Source of the DNA: Forficula auricularia
Lineage: Eukaryota > Arthropoda > Insecta > Dermaptera > Forficulidae
Direction: 5' to 3'
Assembly (NCBI GenBank): GCA_024734495.1
Contig: JALMQS010000099.1
Coordinates: 70,499,335-70,563,334, forward strand
Length of the DNA stretch: 64,000 nt
This document shows, in pieces, positions 1-12,207 of the stretch. How positions within the stretch are numbered: position 1 is the stretch's first letter; every line of letters begins with the position of its first letter. The translations under genes and the position numbers were made by a program. Below the pieces are notes generated by a model that saw nothing but the letters and a program-made list of their open reading frames with translations, was not told the origin of the DNA and searched no databases.

Positions 1-50
1 TTGGTCCCCTAAGCCTAAGGTGTAAGAATAATGAAATATAGCCTATAATA

Positions 51-489
51 TTACCAAAGAAATAACGGAGGATTTAATGGAAGGCAGTCCAGGAAAAAAT
101 AAAAAGATTATTTCCAATAAAAGAGTAAGTATTTATTAGAAGGTTATTTCTTTGGAGTTTTCGGAGGACCTTCCCTTCTTCAGGGTTCAAAGGGTCATTG
201 AAGAAAGTATGTAATAATTTTCCTTTTGTCTACTTTTTCACTACTGATAAAAAGGAAAATTATTTCATACTTCCTCCATTGACGCTTTGAACCCTGAAGA
301 TGGAGGGATGATCCTCTGAAACGTCGATTCAAAAACTGTAAAGAGAAGATCTTTCAATGTTTCAATAAATACTCTTTTATTGGAAATAATATTTTTATTT
401 ATTTCTGGACTGCCTTCACTTAAATACTCAGTTATAAATCTACCCGTCCGTCTCCGAAGAAATAGGTACTTATAATTTACCAAAGAAAT
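51..489. mobile_element. PLE family A tail pair (inverted), 13-bp target duplication
   Basis: Two tails of one Penelope-like family lie head to head: about 70-238 is the reverse complement of about 245-425, around a short spacer. The insertion (64-476) is bounded by the 13-bp direct repeat ttaccaaagaaat at 51-63 and 477-489, a normal PLE target-duplication length. It has no coding sequence. The right tail carries a hammerhead-like motif (286-333). The left arm carries a decayed version (about 150-190) in which GAAAC has become GAAAA. Related tails lie at 18.4-18.7 kb and 49.3-49.6 kb. Confidence 0.75.
286..333 (+). ncRNA. Hammerhead ribozyme-like motif, PLE family A
   Basis: The core CTGAAGA (294-300) is followed by an extra T, a short GAGG/CCTC stem II, and GAAACGTC (318-325). 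Flank 286-293 (TTTGAACC) pairs with 326-333 (GATTCAAA) in 7 of 8 positions, making stem I directly after the predicted cleavage base C325. A second extra T (317) before GAAAC suggests decay. PLEs are known to carry type I hammerheads with very short stem III; here stem III is ACGU, which is self-complementary and so could pair between two copies. Confidence 0.6.
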
Positions 490-734
490 TATTTTTCAGT
501 GGTGAATGAATTTCCTAAATTGGTTGAGTAGTTTCTGAGATTATCTCTTGTACACACCTATAAATGCATCTTTGTATTTTTTACTTTCACCTTCATGCAG
601 GAAATTTAAATTATTGTATTTTATTTCGAAAGGTTCAATTTCCAAACTCTTCTTTCACCAAAACTAAAAAAGTTACTTTTACCCGGGAAACTCCATGTGA
701 TATAATTCGATGGCAAAACTGAATTAATAAAAAA

Positions 735-779
<45 letters not shown>

Positions 780-899
780 TATTATCAAAGCAAAAATTAA
801 CCAGAAAATTCAATAAGAAACTTAAGCTAGGAATCAGCCAGCAACGGTAGGTTCTCGGTCCAAATCAACATACCCCGTGTACAAGTGCAACCCTAACCA
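490..899. other. Intergenic, AT microsatellite
   Basis: No gene seen. An (AT)n tract lies at about 735-775. Confidence 0.5.
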
Positions 900-955
900 C
901 AGGGCCAAATGGGCTATAGCCCCGGAGCTCAAGGCTTTTGGGGCCGTAATTTTTA

Positions 956-1162
956 TTGGTGTTATATTTTTTTTTTATTATTAGTTTTTTACTATATCTT
1001 TTAAGGTCATTAATTCATTCGAACATTGAGTCTACATTTCCTGATGTGGTCATAACACGGCGCATTTTTTTAAATATTGCCACCACAAATTGCGGTGGCG
1101 AAAGATCTTTTTCAGCAGGGAAAAGAATAAAAAATTATTTACAGTCTTTTTGGACAGAGTAA
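956..1162 (+). pseudogene. hAT transposase C-terminal fragment
   Basis: A 68-residue reading frame. Its first 25 or so residues look like noise. The rest matches the hAT C-terminal dimerisation region: FPDVV.TRRIFLNIATTNC followed by GGERSFSAGKRIKNYLQSF, the counterpart of the S-GERSFS-LK-IKNYLRS block in ZMYM-like hAT transposases and of the better copy at 52232-52762. Zinc finger, catalytic domain and the rest of the protein are absent, so it cannot be functional. Confidence 0.6.
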
Positions 1163-1324
1163 ATTAAATGATTTGAGTATTTTATTCATGGAGTAACTTA
1201 TTTAATAACTTAAATACTTGTGATAGTATTAATTTGAAAAAGAAAAAGCTAGGAAAATAAAATAAATAAGTTACTTTTGTTTTTTGTTTACTATAAAGTT
1301 TGTTTTTCATATAAATTTTAATAG

Positions 1325-1394
1325 GCTGGAGTTGGTGGTGTTTCACAATAATAATAATAATAATAATCTTATTGTGATCAACCACCACTCCAAC
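1325..1394. repeat. Short hairpin with (AAT)n loop
   Basis: TGGAGTTGGTGGT...TCACAATAA is followed, after an (AAT)n run, by its near-perfect inverse TTATTGTGA...ACCACCACTCCA. A compact foldback of about 70 bp, possibly a tiny MITE. Confidence 0.5.
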
Positions 1395-1481
1395 ACATTA
1401 AAATTTAAAAAATGTTTAACAATAAACCTACACCCCAGTTTCATATTCATATATATATATATATATTATATATATATATAA

Positions 1482-2207
1482 TTAAGGTTTTGTCTGTACA
1501 TTGCTCCAAATGACGCCAAATTTTGGTTGCACACGTTTCAAGCAAAGTTATGAACGAAAACACCCTCAACAAAATTCCTGTCTGTCTGTATGTCTGTCTG
1601 TCTGTATGTATGTATGTCTGTTTCAGTGGTTTCCTAAAAGTTGCTCACGATTCACGTAAAAACAGCTTAAGGGATTATTATGAAATTTCATATTTACATC
1701 AGATGTCTTCTAACTTACGTTTTTAGCTATATAACGTTTTGATATTTTGACCCCAGAAGGGGTTTGGGGGGGAGCGAATCAAAATTATCAAATAACTCCT
1801 AAACTATTAACCCTAAGGCAAATTATATAATAAACAAAGTTGTAGGGATGTGATTTCTGACAGCTTTTGTTTAGTGTGTGGGGGGGGGTGAAAAATTGTA
1901 AATTCTTGCCCTTGGAGCAAACTCAACCAAATTTTGAATATATAATCTCTGGGCCTCTAGAGAGCTAGAAATGCAATGTGGGGTGAGGAGTGAGGCGGAG
2001 TAGAGTGGGGGTGCAGGGGTGGTGCGGGGGTGGAGTCCAGGGGGCATAGCGGCGGTAAGGTCAGAGGGGCTTGGTGGATTAGGGGGGCTTGGTGGATTTA
2101 GGGGAGCTTGGTGGGTTTAGGGGGAGTGGGGGTGAGGTTCGAGGGTTGGGGGTCCAGGGGGCGCGCCCCTGACAGAAGGAGCCGGCGAAGGCGGGCGTTG
2201 AAGCTAG
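1482..2207 (+). mobile_element. Helentron/DINE-like non-autonomous repeat, copy 1
   Basis: Starts attaaggttttgtctgtac, carries a (GTCT/GTAT)n microsatellite (about 1583-1625) and a G-rich minisatellite-like body, and ends gaagCTAG (2204-2207) followed by T. A terminal CTAG preceded by a GC-rich hairpin plus an internal GTCT microsatellite is the layout of Helentron-derived DINE-1/HINE repeats. Reverse copies lie at 9360-10432 and 36788-37688. The body holds no real gene; small reading frames rich in VCLSVC are microsatellite translations. Confidence 0.6.
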
Positions 2208-2489
2208 TACCTATATATATTTTTAATTTTGTATGAATTTAAATGTTTTTGTTTAGTGTAATGGTAATAAATTGATTTTTCTAGTTCTACACTTTTGTGT
2301 AATTTTGCCGGTCCCTCTAGCCATCTCTTATATTTACTTATATAGAGGGGCGCACTATTTTTGGTAGCCCACGGGCGCCGAATATCTTAGGACGGCCCTG
2401 CCTTGTTCCCTTTTATTTTATTATTTATATTATAAGTATAGATATAAATGATTTCATAAGAAAATAATTTAAATATTCTTTTCTTTCAG

Positions 2490-2588
2490 ATATGCTCTGG
2501 ACAAAAATCGATTACGGAAGTAACTTTCTGGGGGCCATGAGTCGAGGAATTCCGCAGCGCTGCCATTTTTGGGCCATGTTCCGAGCAG
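2490..2588 (+). CDS. Candidate internal exon of an unrecognised host gene
   Basis: A GC-richer 99-nt block sits between a strong acceptor (pyrimidine tract ending ttctttcag at 2489) and a strong donor (gagcag|gtacaa at 2589). One frame is fully open: two bases complete an incoming codon, then 32 codons starting MLWTKIDYGSNFLG and ending RCHFWAMFRA, then one leftover base. Both flanking introns would be phase 1. The other two forward frames contain stops. I do not recognise the peptide. The reverse complement is also open in one frame but lacks splice sites. No partner exon was found, so this is an inference from splice signals and composition. Confidence 0.4.
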
Positions 2589-3589
2589 GTACAAACCATT
2601 TATTATTTAGCATATGAAATGTAATTGTAATGAATTTTAAGGTATATTTTGCTGAAACAAATTTTACCTGTTATAATTTTAGATATTGTCGGTTTGAATT
2701 AAAATGTCTATCCATTGAAAATTAAGTATAAATTTACAATCTTCATTGACACAAGAACCCATTCAAAGGTTTTTATTTGCTACCCTTTTTTTCCAATTCT
2801 TTTTCGATTAACGTAACTATTGGCCTAGTCGGATTCTAATTCAAGACATTTTCTTTCACTTTTCAAATAGTTTTTAAGAAAAAACTTTTAACTCTGTTTT
2901 TGCCTTGGGATACTAAACTCCATTTAGTCAGATCCTAAGTGGTACAATACTTTATTCATGTGTTGGAAGTGTTAGTACAGGAGCCGGATAACCGGTCTAA
3001 TTTTTGTCACGAACTAGGCAAGCTTGATTTGTCCTATTTGGTCTTGGTCTTTTTTTTAGTGCTGTCTCGATCTTGGTCTTGCTTTTCTGCAAGACCAAGA
3101 CCAATTCCGCTCAACATAACGATTCTACTTAAATTTCTGATTTTATTTCACTCGGTACTCTCTCGCCGGGCGAGCAGTGAGTTTTAAATCAATCAAAAAA
3201 CATTTTTTGCTCATTAAAATGTGTTAAATTAAACATTAAAAAAAAAAATTATTTATGCCTGGATTCTGACACACACGATAACACAAGAAAAAAAGTTCAT
3301 ATCAAGTTCTTTCTCGAAAATATGAGTATATTTTCAAAACGAAATATTTCTCAATTTAAGGCTTTAGAACTTTCAGATAAAAAATAGAAAATAATCGAAT
3401 TATTATAGTCCAATACTTTAGCTAATGAGCTGATATAAGACAAAATATTTTACATTAATAATCTGCGCTTTTCTGTCAAGTTTCGATTTTAAACTCCCAA
3501 CCGTACTTAGACAAAAAACTTGCCAATTCACTGAAATTAGCATAGAGAAAGTTTACGCTTATTGTCCAGCTTTCAATTAAAAAAAAAAG
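2589..3589. other. Intron or intergenic sequence
   Basis: No gene seen. From 3160 a gccgggcg patch is followed by a stretch (tctgacacacacgataac, 3267-3284) shared loosely with 35.3 kb and 54.0 kb, a degenerate interspersed repeat of unknown class. Confidence 0.35.
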
Positions 3590-4195
3590 CTGACGTGTTC
3601 TGATGTGGCCATCCACTTGACTTTACCATACAACCTGGCCCCTCACTTATATTTAATATTTAATAAAATTATTTATAATCATGTAGGGGAGAGGGGTTAG
3701 TTTTTCCATTTTTAGACTTCTGCAGTGTATAAAATTTGGGCGAGTTTTGTACAAGGGCCTAGATTTTTAATTTTTAACCCCCCATCCACCCCCTTAATAA
3801 TTTAGGGTCAATATGCATCAAAATTTAATCAGCTCTTAATCTCAAAAGACCAAAACTACATGTGATATTTCGTTTTGATATTCACTAGTTTTGAGCTAGC
3901 TCCTCCACAAAAATTGATATTCACTAGTTTTTGAGCTAGCTCCTCCACAAAAATTTGGTAACGCACAGACTAACAGACATTTTGACAAAACAATTATTAT
4001 CTCGAAAAATATAATTTTTTCGATGTTCACTTATAAGGGCTTTTTTGTAGACCGAAATAAATACTATAGTTTCTCTCAATTTTTTTAATCAAAATAATTT
4101 CAGCCGTTTTTGAGATATTTCGAAAAAAAGAAGGAAAAAAAACACCTTTTTTCATGCACGATTACCATACCCTGTATGGCAAAGTAAAAAAATTA
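3590..4195 (+). repeat. ACTTTACC-ended interspersed repeat, copy 1
   Basis: Starts agctgacgtgttctgatgtg and ends ccctgtatggcaaagtaaaa. Near both ends is the inverted motif ACTTTACCATACA. The middle has a C-rich patch and a run gtaacgcacagactaacaga. Other copies: 22632-23640 (reverse) and 39610-40302. Non-autonomous; class not established. Confidence 0.6.
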
Positions 4196-7100
4196 TCATG
4201 AAAAAATAAATTACTAACTAGATTAGGGTTAGGATTAGTTGTGGCTCAGACACAATTGATTAATTTTACATTACGTATTCAATTTAGTCTACTTTCGCTT
4301 ATTATATAAATAATGATAGGATTGTTAATCTGATATATGTATGTATTGAGTTAATATTTATTTATACTCGGTAGATAAAGCCCCCCTTTAAATTAATCAA
4401 ATTGCAATTCATATATAATAAATATTTTTATAGGTATACGTTCAATTCCATTCCGTCCACTATTTATTATGTTTGTCAAATGAATTGATCGTTGATATCT
4501 CTAATCGGTGATAACTTTCGAATTATTACCCATTGATCGTTTTAAGTGATTGTTATCAATTTAGTAATGTATTTTTAAAAAATGATTGACTAATAATATA
4601 ACGATACTAATGATAAAGCGTTATTTTAATGGAAATATTAAATACATTGATTTTACTGTTCGCTCTACATTCACTTGTTTCTCTTAATAAAATAATGAAC
4701 GTGTTGAAAAAAAGAAAAAATAGAGAAGGGGTGTAAAAAAGTGGATGCGGGGAGGGGGTGGATTGATAGAAGCGTTAAAAGCCATTTGTTAAATGATTGA
4801 ATTTTATATTAAAAAAAATTAAAGTGTAAAGTCAATAAATATTTTTTTTTATATAGATTAATAAGAATCAATTTATGAATATTCAAAAGAAATTCAAATT
4901 AATTTCGTTTTTTTTTAACGAAAAAAAAGTTAAAAAAAAACAATTAAGTAATACGTGCAAAGTTATAAAAACGATGGTTTAACTTTGTTAAGCAAAAGCT
5001 TAAAGAGTTCTAAAAGTTGTGTCGGTGTTTATACTTAAAGTGAGGTTTCTCTATTTATATATTTATATACAGAACAGTGTCATGCGGTCCATGGACGCTG
5101 TGGATGTGACCCATCCCTAAAATTTCAAAATTTTAAGGATACCTAATTTTATACCGTGTCATCTTCAAATCTCGTTTAATTCTATTTTGCTTTTTGAGAT
5201 ATTTCGAAAATAGAAATAAAAACACTTTTTATATATGCCCGACTACCATATAGCGTGTATGGTAAAGTAAAACGATATTTTTGAATAATTTTGTATATTT
5301 TAACCGGATGATCTAGAATTAGAAATCTCTAAATCGAATCAGTTTTTCGCATTATAAATACAAATATTTTAGGACAAGAAGAACTTTCTACGATTTTTAG
5401 TTCTTAAGTTATCTGAGTCCATAAAAAAGTAATGGTTGAAAATTATTTTTCTTCACTTTCCAAATATTTTTCAACACAATGAACAAACAACATTTTTAAA
5501 AAATTTTGCGTTAATTCAATTATAATCACTCTAAAATTTCAAAACTTTAAGGGTACTTTTATACAGTGTCATATTAAAATCTTGTTTAATTTCGTTTTGT
5601 TTTATTTATTTATTTATTGTTATATGATTATGCTTACGCTCTTTTGATCGTTTATTTTAGACTATCAAAAATTAAAACAATCCCTAGAAGTAGAAAATAG
5701 GAAGTTAGACTATCCGCTATGTCTTCTTCTTCTTATCAATTGAAAAATCTAATATTAAATTTGAAAAATAACGAAAAATTATATGATCTGATTATTATTG
5801 ACGAAACTCGAAAAATGAATAAAATAAAATTAAAAAAAATGAAAGGTTGATTTTTGCACAGCATTCCCTGGTTGAATCTTCACCGCCTGCTACTGATACA
5901 GAAGCAGACAAAAGGAAAAATTAATTAAAAGTATTCAAAGAAACTTCTATTAATGACCCGATATATATCAGGAAACTAAAAAAAATCCAAACAAACTATT
6001 GATTAGCTAATTTCTCATTATTAATCAGTAATTTAATCACTAGTTACATTCAAGCGCTTATACAACTCCTATGAAACTTTAAAAAAATGTGCAATGCCAT
6101 TGATGCTCTTCATTGGGGATATTGAATCTCTTTCAATTAACCACTCAAAAACGTTTTCGAGTGGTTCCGTGTGAAGAGGCCCTAAGGGTTAAATATACCA
6201 ACAAAGGAATTGTGATATTTATTGCGAGCATACTGTCTGTATCTGTTTGGACTCATCTTGAAATATTAGTAAATAGAATATCGGTATAAAATCATATTTA
6301 AAATTATTATTAGGTATATGAAATATTACCAAACTTAAATAAAACGTTTAGCAATGTTTCGACTTTTAATTTTCTGACTTAATCAGCTTCAACAAATACT
6401 TAGTATTTTTTTCATTAAAGATACACATTTTGAAGTTGCTTAAAAAAACAAAAAAAAACACACTGAACCTTTAGTCTACGTATATAATAAATTTTATAAC
6501 ATTATAGTAGCCAAATCATTTTTTAATATTTAATTTAATATATAGATTTTCCTTGAAATGTCTTTATCTTTAATGACAAAAATGCTATCTAATTGTTAGC
6601 CTGATTAAGTCCATGAATTTAAGGACGAAACGTTTTTTTTTCAAATAAACAAGTTTTTTTAAGTGTCCTGTTTCCCAATAAATCATATTAAGGAAGATAA
6701 TATCTGAAAATTATTATTATATGTTTTCCTTAATTTCCAACCAGAACTTCCATAAAAAAAGACGAATTTTGGAAAATATTATAAACACCTGTCGGAATTG
6801 TTAAAACAATATAGACACACGTGCCATTTTCATTTTGATATTTTAAAAATTAGAGGGATCTCTTTCGTGATAACTTTCAGGTAATAATTAAATAATTTGC
6901 TTAAAAATTGAATTTAGTTGATTACTGATGCAAGATAATTGTGCAATAAATGTAGCATGTTATTCTTATCAACTTTTAAATGAACTTTCTCTGAAATGAC
7001 TATTCCTTAATATTATATAAGAATCGATTTACACTAAGTAATTCATATTTCAAAGAAAATTCATTTAAAAGTTAGAAATTAGAACTGAATTAAATATTCA

Positions 7101-7792
7101 TCAAAATTAGAATCTCTTTTCAAATATAGAATTGAGAGAGATAGATTGATTCATTTGAAATGGTATTTTAAAGATAGAAATGTAATTTCATGGAAATCTC
7201 TTGATATTCTAAAATTACTTTTCTTAAGCTTCTAAGCTTCAATGTTAACATTTCTTCTTTCTCTTTCAATTTTAGTTTTGAATAGCTTTTCCAATAAATG
7301 TTAAGATAATATTGAATACAAACATACGATGGTGGGGAGGGAGGATGGAGAGAAAGGAAAAAGTTTGGAATCAAATGGAAGAGGATTTGAAGGTTTTAAG
7401 AAGAGTGTAGCACACCACTCGAACCGAGAACAAAAAAAGAATTCTTCGGGAAATCAGCGAATATCAACCCAAACGAACAAACAGAAGGAGATGGGGAATG
7501 AATGGAACCAATCATTTGGGTAAATAAAGGGATACTCATTCATATTGTCAACAAGAGGATATTACAAGACAGGGGTTAATGCTATCATCGAAGTTTGTTG
7601 AAAACCACAGCCTCCAACACTCCCCGTTTTCATTCTACCATTTTCATCACTCTACACTGAAATGTTTACTTAATTTTTGGATTTTGAAGATTTTTTTAAT
7701 ACCTCCCGAATAGCATTACAATTACAAAGTGAACAACTGAACCTGTCAAATCTAAAAAATTAAGCAATATACTATATAGATTAGTCCAGATT
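4196..7792. other. AT-rich sequence with repeat fragments
   Basis: No gene recognised. About 5210-5275 is the 3' end of the ACTTTACC-ended repeat. About 5350-5500 resembles the degenerate repeat at 3.3 and 54 kb in reverse. The remainder is AT-rich with many short homopolymers. Confidence 0.4.
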
Positions 7793-7858
7793 AATTTGCC
7801 GCAACGCTGACGTAATGCCGCCGACAGGGAGCGCCGTCGGCATATTTGCGGCAAATTT
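7793..7858. repeat. Short GC-rich palindrome
   Basis: AATTTGCCGCAA, then ATGCCGcCGAC, mirrored by GTCGGCAT and TTGCGGCAAATT. A 66-bp imperfect hairpin that stands out from its AT-rich surroundings; probably a foldback/MITE remnant. Confidence 0.5.
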
Positions 7859-8473
7859 GAAATATAATCGTAATTTGGACTCGAATTTTGAAATGAAACA
7901 CTCCAATTGATTTTAAATTAAGAAACATTAAATATATTGATAATTATTCCTCCTCCCCGCCCCCTCACAACTCAAAAATTAAATATTCAATTTGCTTTTC
8001 TTTACGCACAGAAAGAGCGCACGCCCGACTTTCTCATACTGGATGGAGCAGCCTGTCATACAAACAACACCTGATCTCTTTTAAATATTTGGAGCCTTAT
8101 ATCGATTATCGATCCCAAATTTAAAAAAATGATATAATATAATTCTCCTCTTCACACGATCCCACTTATTTAAATAAATCTACATATTTCCACACAAAAA
8201 ATATCACAATACTGTAGATTATAGAAATAAGAAATACTCCCAGATTTATATCTAGATTCTCATTTCTGTAGCTGTGTCAGGACGAAAATGAGGCGAAACT
8301 TTTAAGAAAGTATGTATTTTCGGGAGTTTACAGGTATACATTTGGAGTGTGGTTTTTTAAGAGGAATAAAATTTTTGGACCGAGACGCCGCCCGCCAGGG
8401 CACCAGCCCGGAGGGCCGAGCTTCGAGGGCGTGCCGAAGGCGCGCACGAAAATCTCGTTTCCTAATAACAAGT
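7859..8473. other. Intergenic with GC-rich island
   Basis: No gene. About 8377-8450 is an abrupt GC-rich patch (gccagggcaccagcccgg and on), likely the end of a mobile element of unknown type. Confidence 0.35.
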
Positions 8474-9235
8474 CTTAGATTTGTGGTTCTTAACCTTTTA
8501 TTAGTCGCGGCCCCCTTAAAATCCGAAAGTATATTTGCGTTCCCCTTAAAATCCTAAAATATTTTCGCGGCCAGTATCTACCCTCCCACCCTCACCATTA
8601 GGTAACATACTCGTAATTACTCATACAAAAAATACTCTCAAATGTAAATAAATAAAAAAGCATAACTTAACATTTATATATGTATATTTTTTAACGTTGA
8701 GGGCGCAGCAATTCTTGGCAATTCATGCCAATGTGTCGCACAGATGCGAAATGCAATTAACAAAAATGCTTTATCAGATTGTCAGTAATAACATATTTCT
8801 TGAAAAATAGGTATATTTGCAAGTGAATGTATATTTGGTATAATATAAAAATTGTAAACCTAGACTTATAAAAAATATTTACACGATTTTATTCAACTTA
8901 TAATTTTGTCTGTCTGTCTATTTGGGTCAAATTTACCTACTATGTGTTCAAAGTTTTCATTTAGTTTAACCATGTTTGAGAATATTGAGATGTCATTAAA
9001 TTCATCTGTCACTTACATATGTATCACTTATAAAAACTAGTAACATATTTTTTTATTTGTAAAGATATAAAAACTTAAAAAATTATAATATTTTCGCGGC
9101 CCCCCTGTAAAGTCTTAAATGAAAAACTTTAGACAGTCTGTCATCTAAGATCTCACTGTCCCTTAGATCAACCTATGGGTAGCGACCCCAAAAGGGGTGC
9201 AAAGCGAAATGTCGGGGTCGCGAAAATTTAATTCA
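8474..9235. mobile_element. hAT-like non-autonomous fragment
   Basis: Begins with tgtggttcttaacctttt and tcgcggcccc, typical of hAT non-autonomous elements. tcgcggcc is repeated at about 8565 and 9095, and the right part contains gggtcgcgaaaa. The right terminal repeat is missing, so boundaries are approximate. Confidence 0.4.
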
Positions 9236-9359
9236 GCTAAATAAATTTAAAGAAACATTAGTATAATCTCTTATTTATATTTAATTTGATATATTACATT
9301 TTATGTACAACGCAATTATAAAATCGTAATACTGGTTAATTGTAATTTATATTTACATA

Positions 9360-10432
9360 CTAGCTGCAAGGCCAGCCTTCGGCGGCCCTCTGGACCCCCA
9401 ACCCACGAACCCCACCCTTATACCCCCTAGCACCTCCCACTACGCCTCTGGACCCTCACCTGAACCCCCACTCCACCCTGCGCCAATCCACCCGCACCAT
9501 CCCCCGGACCCACGCGCCCTCCACCCCCGCACCACCACGCCGCCCCCCACCCACCTCACTGGATCCTCACCTGAACCCTCACTCCTCATTGCACATCCCA
9601 TGCCCTCCACTCCGACTCCCCCCACCCGGACGCCATCCCTCATCACCCCACTACGCCTCTGGACCCTCACCTGAGCCCCCCATTACGCCTCTGGACCCTT
9701 ACCTAAACCCTCCACTCCACCCTGAACGCCCCGGACCCCACCCCGTGCAATCCACCCCGCACCCAGTTTTTTCATTTCTAGTCTTCTAGTGACCCACAGA
9801 TTATGTATACAAAATTTGGTTAAGTTGGCTTTAAGGGTAAGAATTTTCATTTTTTTGACCCCCCTCCCCCATTTTGAGTGGTTAGTTTTTGCATTTATAG
9901 CCTTCTAGTGACTCACAGATTATGTATACAAAATTTGGTTGAGTTTCCTCAAAGAGCAAGAATTTTCACATTTTGATCCTCCCCCACTTTTTGGGAGTTT
10001 TTTGGGGGGATTTTTTTAAACAGAAGTTGTCAGAAATCACACCCCCTACAACTTTGCTCATTACAAAATTTTCCGTAGAGTTAATAGTTTAGGAGTTATT
10101 TGATAATTTTCATTCGTGCTCCCCCCAAACCCTCTTCTGGGGTCAAAATATCAAAACGTTATATAGCTAAAAACGTAAGTTAGAAGACATCTGATGTAAA
10201 TATGAAATTTCATAATAATCCCTTCAGCCGTTTTTACGTGAATCTTGAGCAACTTTACGGAAACCACTGAAACAGACAGACATACATACATACATACAGA
10301 CAGACAGACAGACAGACAGACATGAATTTTGTTGAGGGTGTTTTCGTTCATAACTTTAATTGAAACGTGTGCAACCAAAATTTGGCGTGATTTGGATCAA
10401 TGTACAGACAAAACCTTAATTTTATATAAATA
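9360..10432 (-). mobile_element. Helentron/DINE-like non-autonomous repeat, copy 2
   Basis: Reverse orientation. The minus-strand 3' end is CTAG at 9360-9363, just outside a GGCCGCC-GAA-GGC-GGCC hairpin. The body is a C-rich degenerate minisatellite (ctctggaccctcacctgaac repeated, 9390-9760), then two ~115-bp units with tatgtatacaaaatttggtt, then the GTCT microsatellite (10275-10320). The 5' end is ccttaattttatata on the plus strand. Confidence 0.6.
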
Positions 10433-10904
10433 TATAGATTATCTTAAACTATCATTCCTTTAAAATGTTTCCAAACATTTGATAGACTAAGCTTTCAGTT
10501 AGTGAGTCTTATTTAATAATTATATAACTATACATTTTTTATCTTATCATTTTATTGTGTTAGAATTGGTATTGGTAGTAATGGTAAGTTAACTTTCTCT
10601 AATGCAAATAATGAAGTTTTCAACTATCATTGTTTCAGAATTGTTATTATTACTATTATTAGGTATGTCGATTATTTATCAGGAACTTTTTAAAAGTGCA
10701 TTACACTAAAAATGTTTTCATTCAAGTTGATTTTCATGTTGGCTTGGATCTAGGGACACATAAGGTCAAGTTAAAATTTTCACGGTGTAAGCTTAGAAAT
10801 TGTCTCGTTAGGTGCTGGTAGACTTAAGAATAGCCTTAAGTGAAAACTGGCATGAAATTTGAAATATGTGAGGTATGTAGAATATTTAGCTAATGATTAT
10901 ATGA

Positions 10905-10936
<32 letters not shown>

Positions 10937-11577
10937 GATATATTGATGTACAATGTATATTTTACATAAATAATTCAATAATAATACACCATAAAACATT
11001 ACAAGAGTGATTGAATTTGATCCAAGTGATAAATTTGAAAATTCAATCCCTGTCGAACGATCTTTCACCTCTATTTCTCTGACATATTTGACAAACGCTT
11101 TAGAAAAAAATAATAATTTATATATAGATAGAGAGGGAAATGATTGAAGTTTTTATTTGTATCCGTAAATATATTGAACAACGAAGTCGACAAGAAAAAT
11201 GAACATTTCAAACAAGTCAAGTGGTTTGAGAGGTGGGTTAAGGACACTGAATATTTTTGTCTAAGAATATTCGATTCCATCCAACTTTGTCGTTGGTTGG
11301 CTATCACTTGGTCTCTAATATAAACACCCTCGCGGGGTGCTGATAAATCATATTAATTTTCGGAATGCAAAATGGAATGAGAAATTGGTAGAGGTTTATC
11401 GATTTGACGATATTTATAAAATGTCAGGCCCAAATGCGTAATGTAAGAAAGGGGTGGGCTACTCAAGAGGAATCTTCGATCCATTCTATGCTCTGGGCAA
11501 AATTCAGGACTAGTTTTCTATATAGACTTTCAAATGCAAGAAATTAGAAATAAAATATAATTATATCCGAGATTAAG
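10433..11577. other. AT-rich intergenic
   Basis: Nothing recognised except an (AT)n tract at about 10900-10935. Confidence 0.4.
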
Positions 11578-12207
11578 TCTTTTTTAATAAATAAATAAAG
11601 ACCTTTATTATCCAATACAAAAAAATTACAAATGTTTCACAAATACAAAAAAAACTTCGACCCCGAGGCCCAAAAGCTTCACCATCGAATGTCCATTTTT
11701 TTTTAATTTTTAACATATTTTTGTTACTCCTTATTTTGGTAACGGAAAAAATTGATAAAAAACCCCATACTTTTTATTTTTAACATAAAAAAAGAAAAAA
11801 AACACAAAAAAACAAAACAAAATGAATAATGATGAAATGAAGAGCACTAAATGAGAAATGAAGTGTCACATCCGGTATATTTCGTTAATTAGAGGGTTGA
11901 GATTTGATTGCGCATTATTTTCGAATTTTTTAACACTATTTTCTAGGTTTTCTTTTAGAGAAGTCATGTTTAGTCCGATTCTTATTATATGGTTGTTGAT
12001 TCCAGGTGGAGGAATGGTCATTTTCCTTAATGTTTTTGACTGGACCCTTTCCAAATCGTTGAGCCTGGTTTTGGGGGTGAAGGGGAGCCAGAGATTGTCT
12101 TTAAAAATACCTTGGGGAATGAAAAAAAACCTAAACTTTATTTGTTTACACGAAAATAATATTATTAATAATAAAAAATAATAATCATCATAGAGTCTCC
12201 TCCACAC
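11578..12207 (-). mobile_element. Jockey-like LINE, 5'-truncated 3' end
   Basis: On the minus strand, a reverse-transcriptase C-terminal remnant (11866-12207) is followed by an A-rich 3' UTR and a terminal aataaaggtctttatttatt near 11580. This is the usual layout of a truncated non-LTR insertion. Target duplications were not resolved. Confidence 0.55.
11866..12207 (-). pseudogene. Non-LTR retrotransposon RT C-terminal region
   Basis: 113 codons. The recognisable part is TRLNDLERVQSKTLRKM followed by IRIGLNMTSLKENLENSVKK and NPLINEI. This matches the region after the thumb of Jockey/I-group reverse transcriptases (L-R-Q-KALR-I---P, then LG-----EE--K-AKKF---L--HPNPL). The catalytic FADD region and endonuclease are absent. 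The first ~25 residues are probably not LINE-derived. Confidence 0.55.

Larger units (their letters stand above)
900..2400. mobile_element. Decayed hAT element with nested Helentron-like insertion
   Basis: The left edge begins CAGGGCC (900) and the right edge ends GGCCCTG (2400), typical short hAT terminal repeats. Just inside the left end lies a remnant of the hAT C-terminal dimerisation domain. The proposed 8-bp flanks (cctaacca and ccttgttc) do not match, so the two ends may belong to different elements. A Helentron-like repeat occupies about 1482-2207. Confidence 0.45.

Noticed and set aside
1523..1726. Open frame with repeated VCLSVC (also reverse frames at 10151-10378 and 37452-37634)
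   Set aside because: It is a translation of the (GTCT)n microsatellite and conserved end of the Helentron-like repeat, not a protein gene.
900..2400. A single clean hAT element
   Set aside because: CAGGGCC ends are present, but the 8-bp flanks do not match and the inner terminal sequences differ, so I list it only as decayed or composite.
9440..9789. G/P/R-rich open frames on both strands (also 36651-37161)
   Set aside because: They arise from the C-rich minisatellite of the Helentron-like repeat; absence of stops follows from composition.
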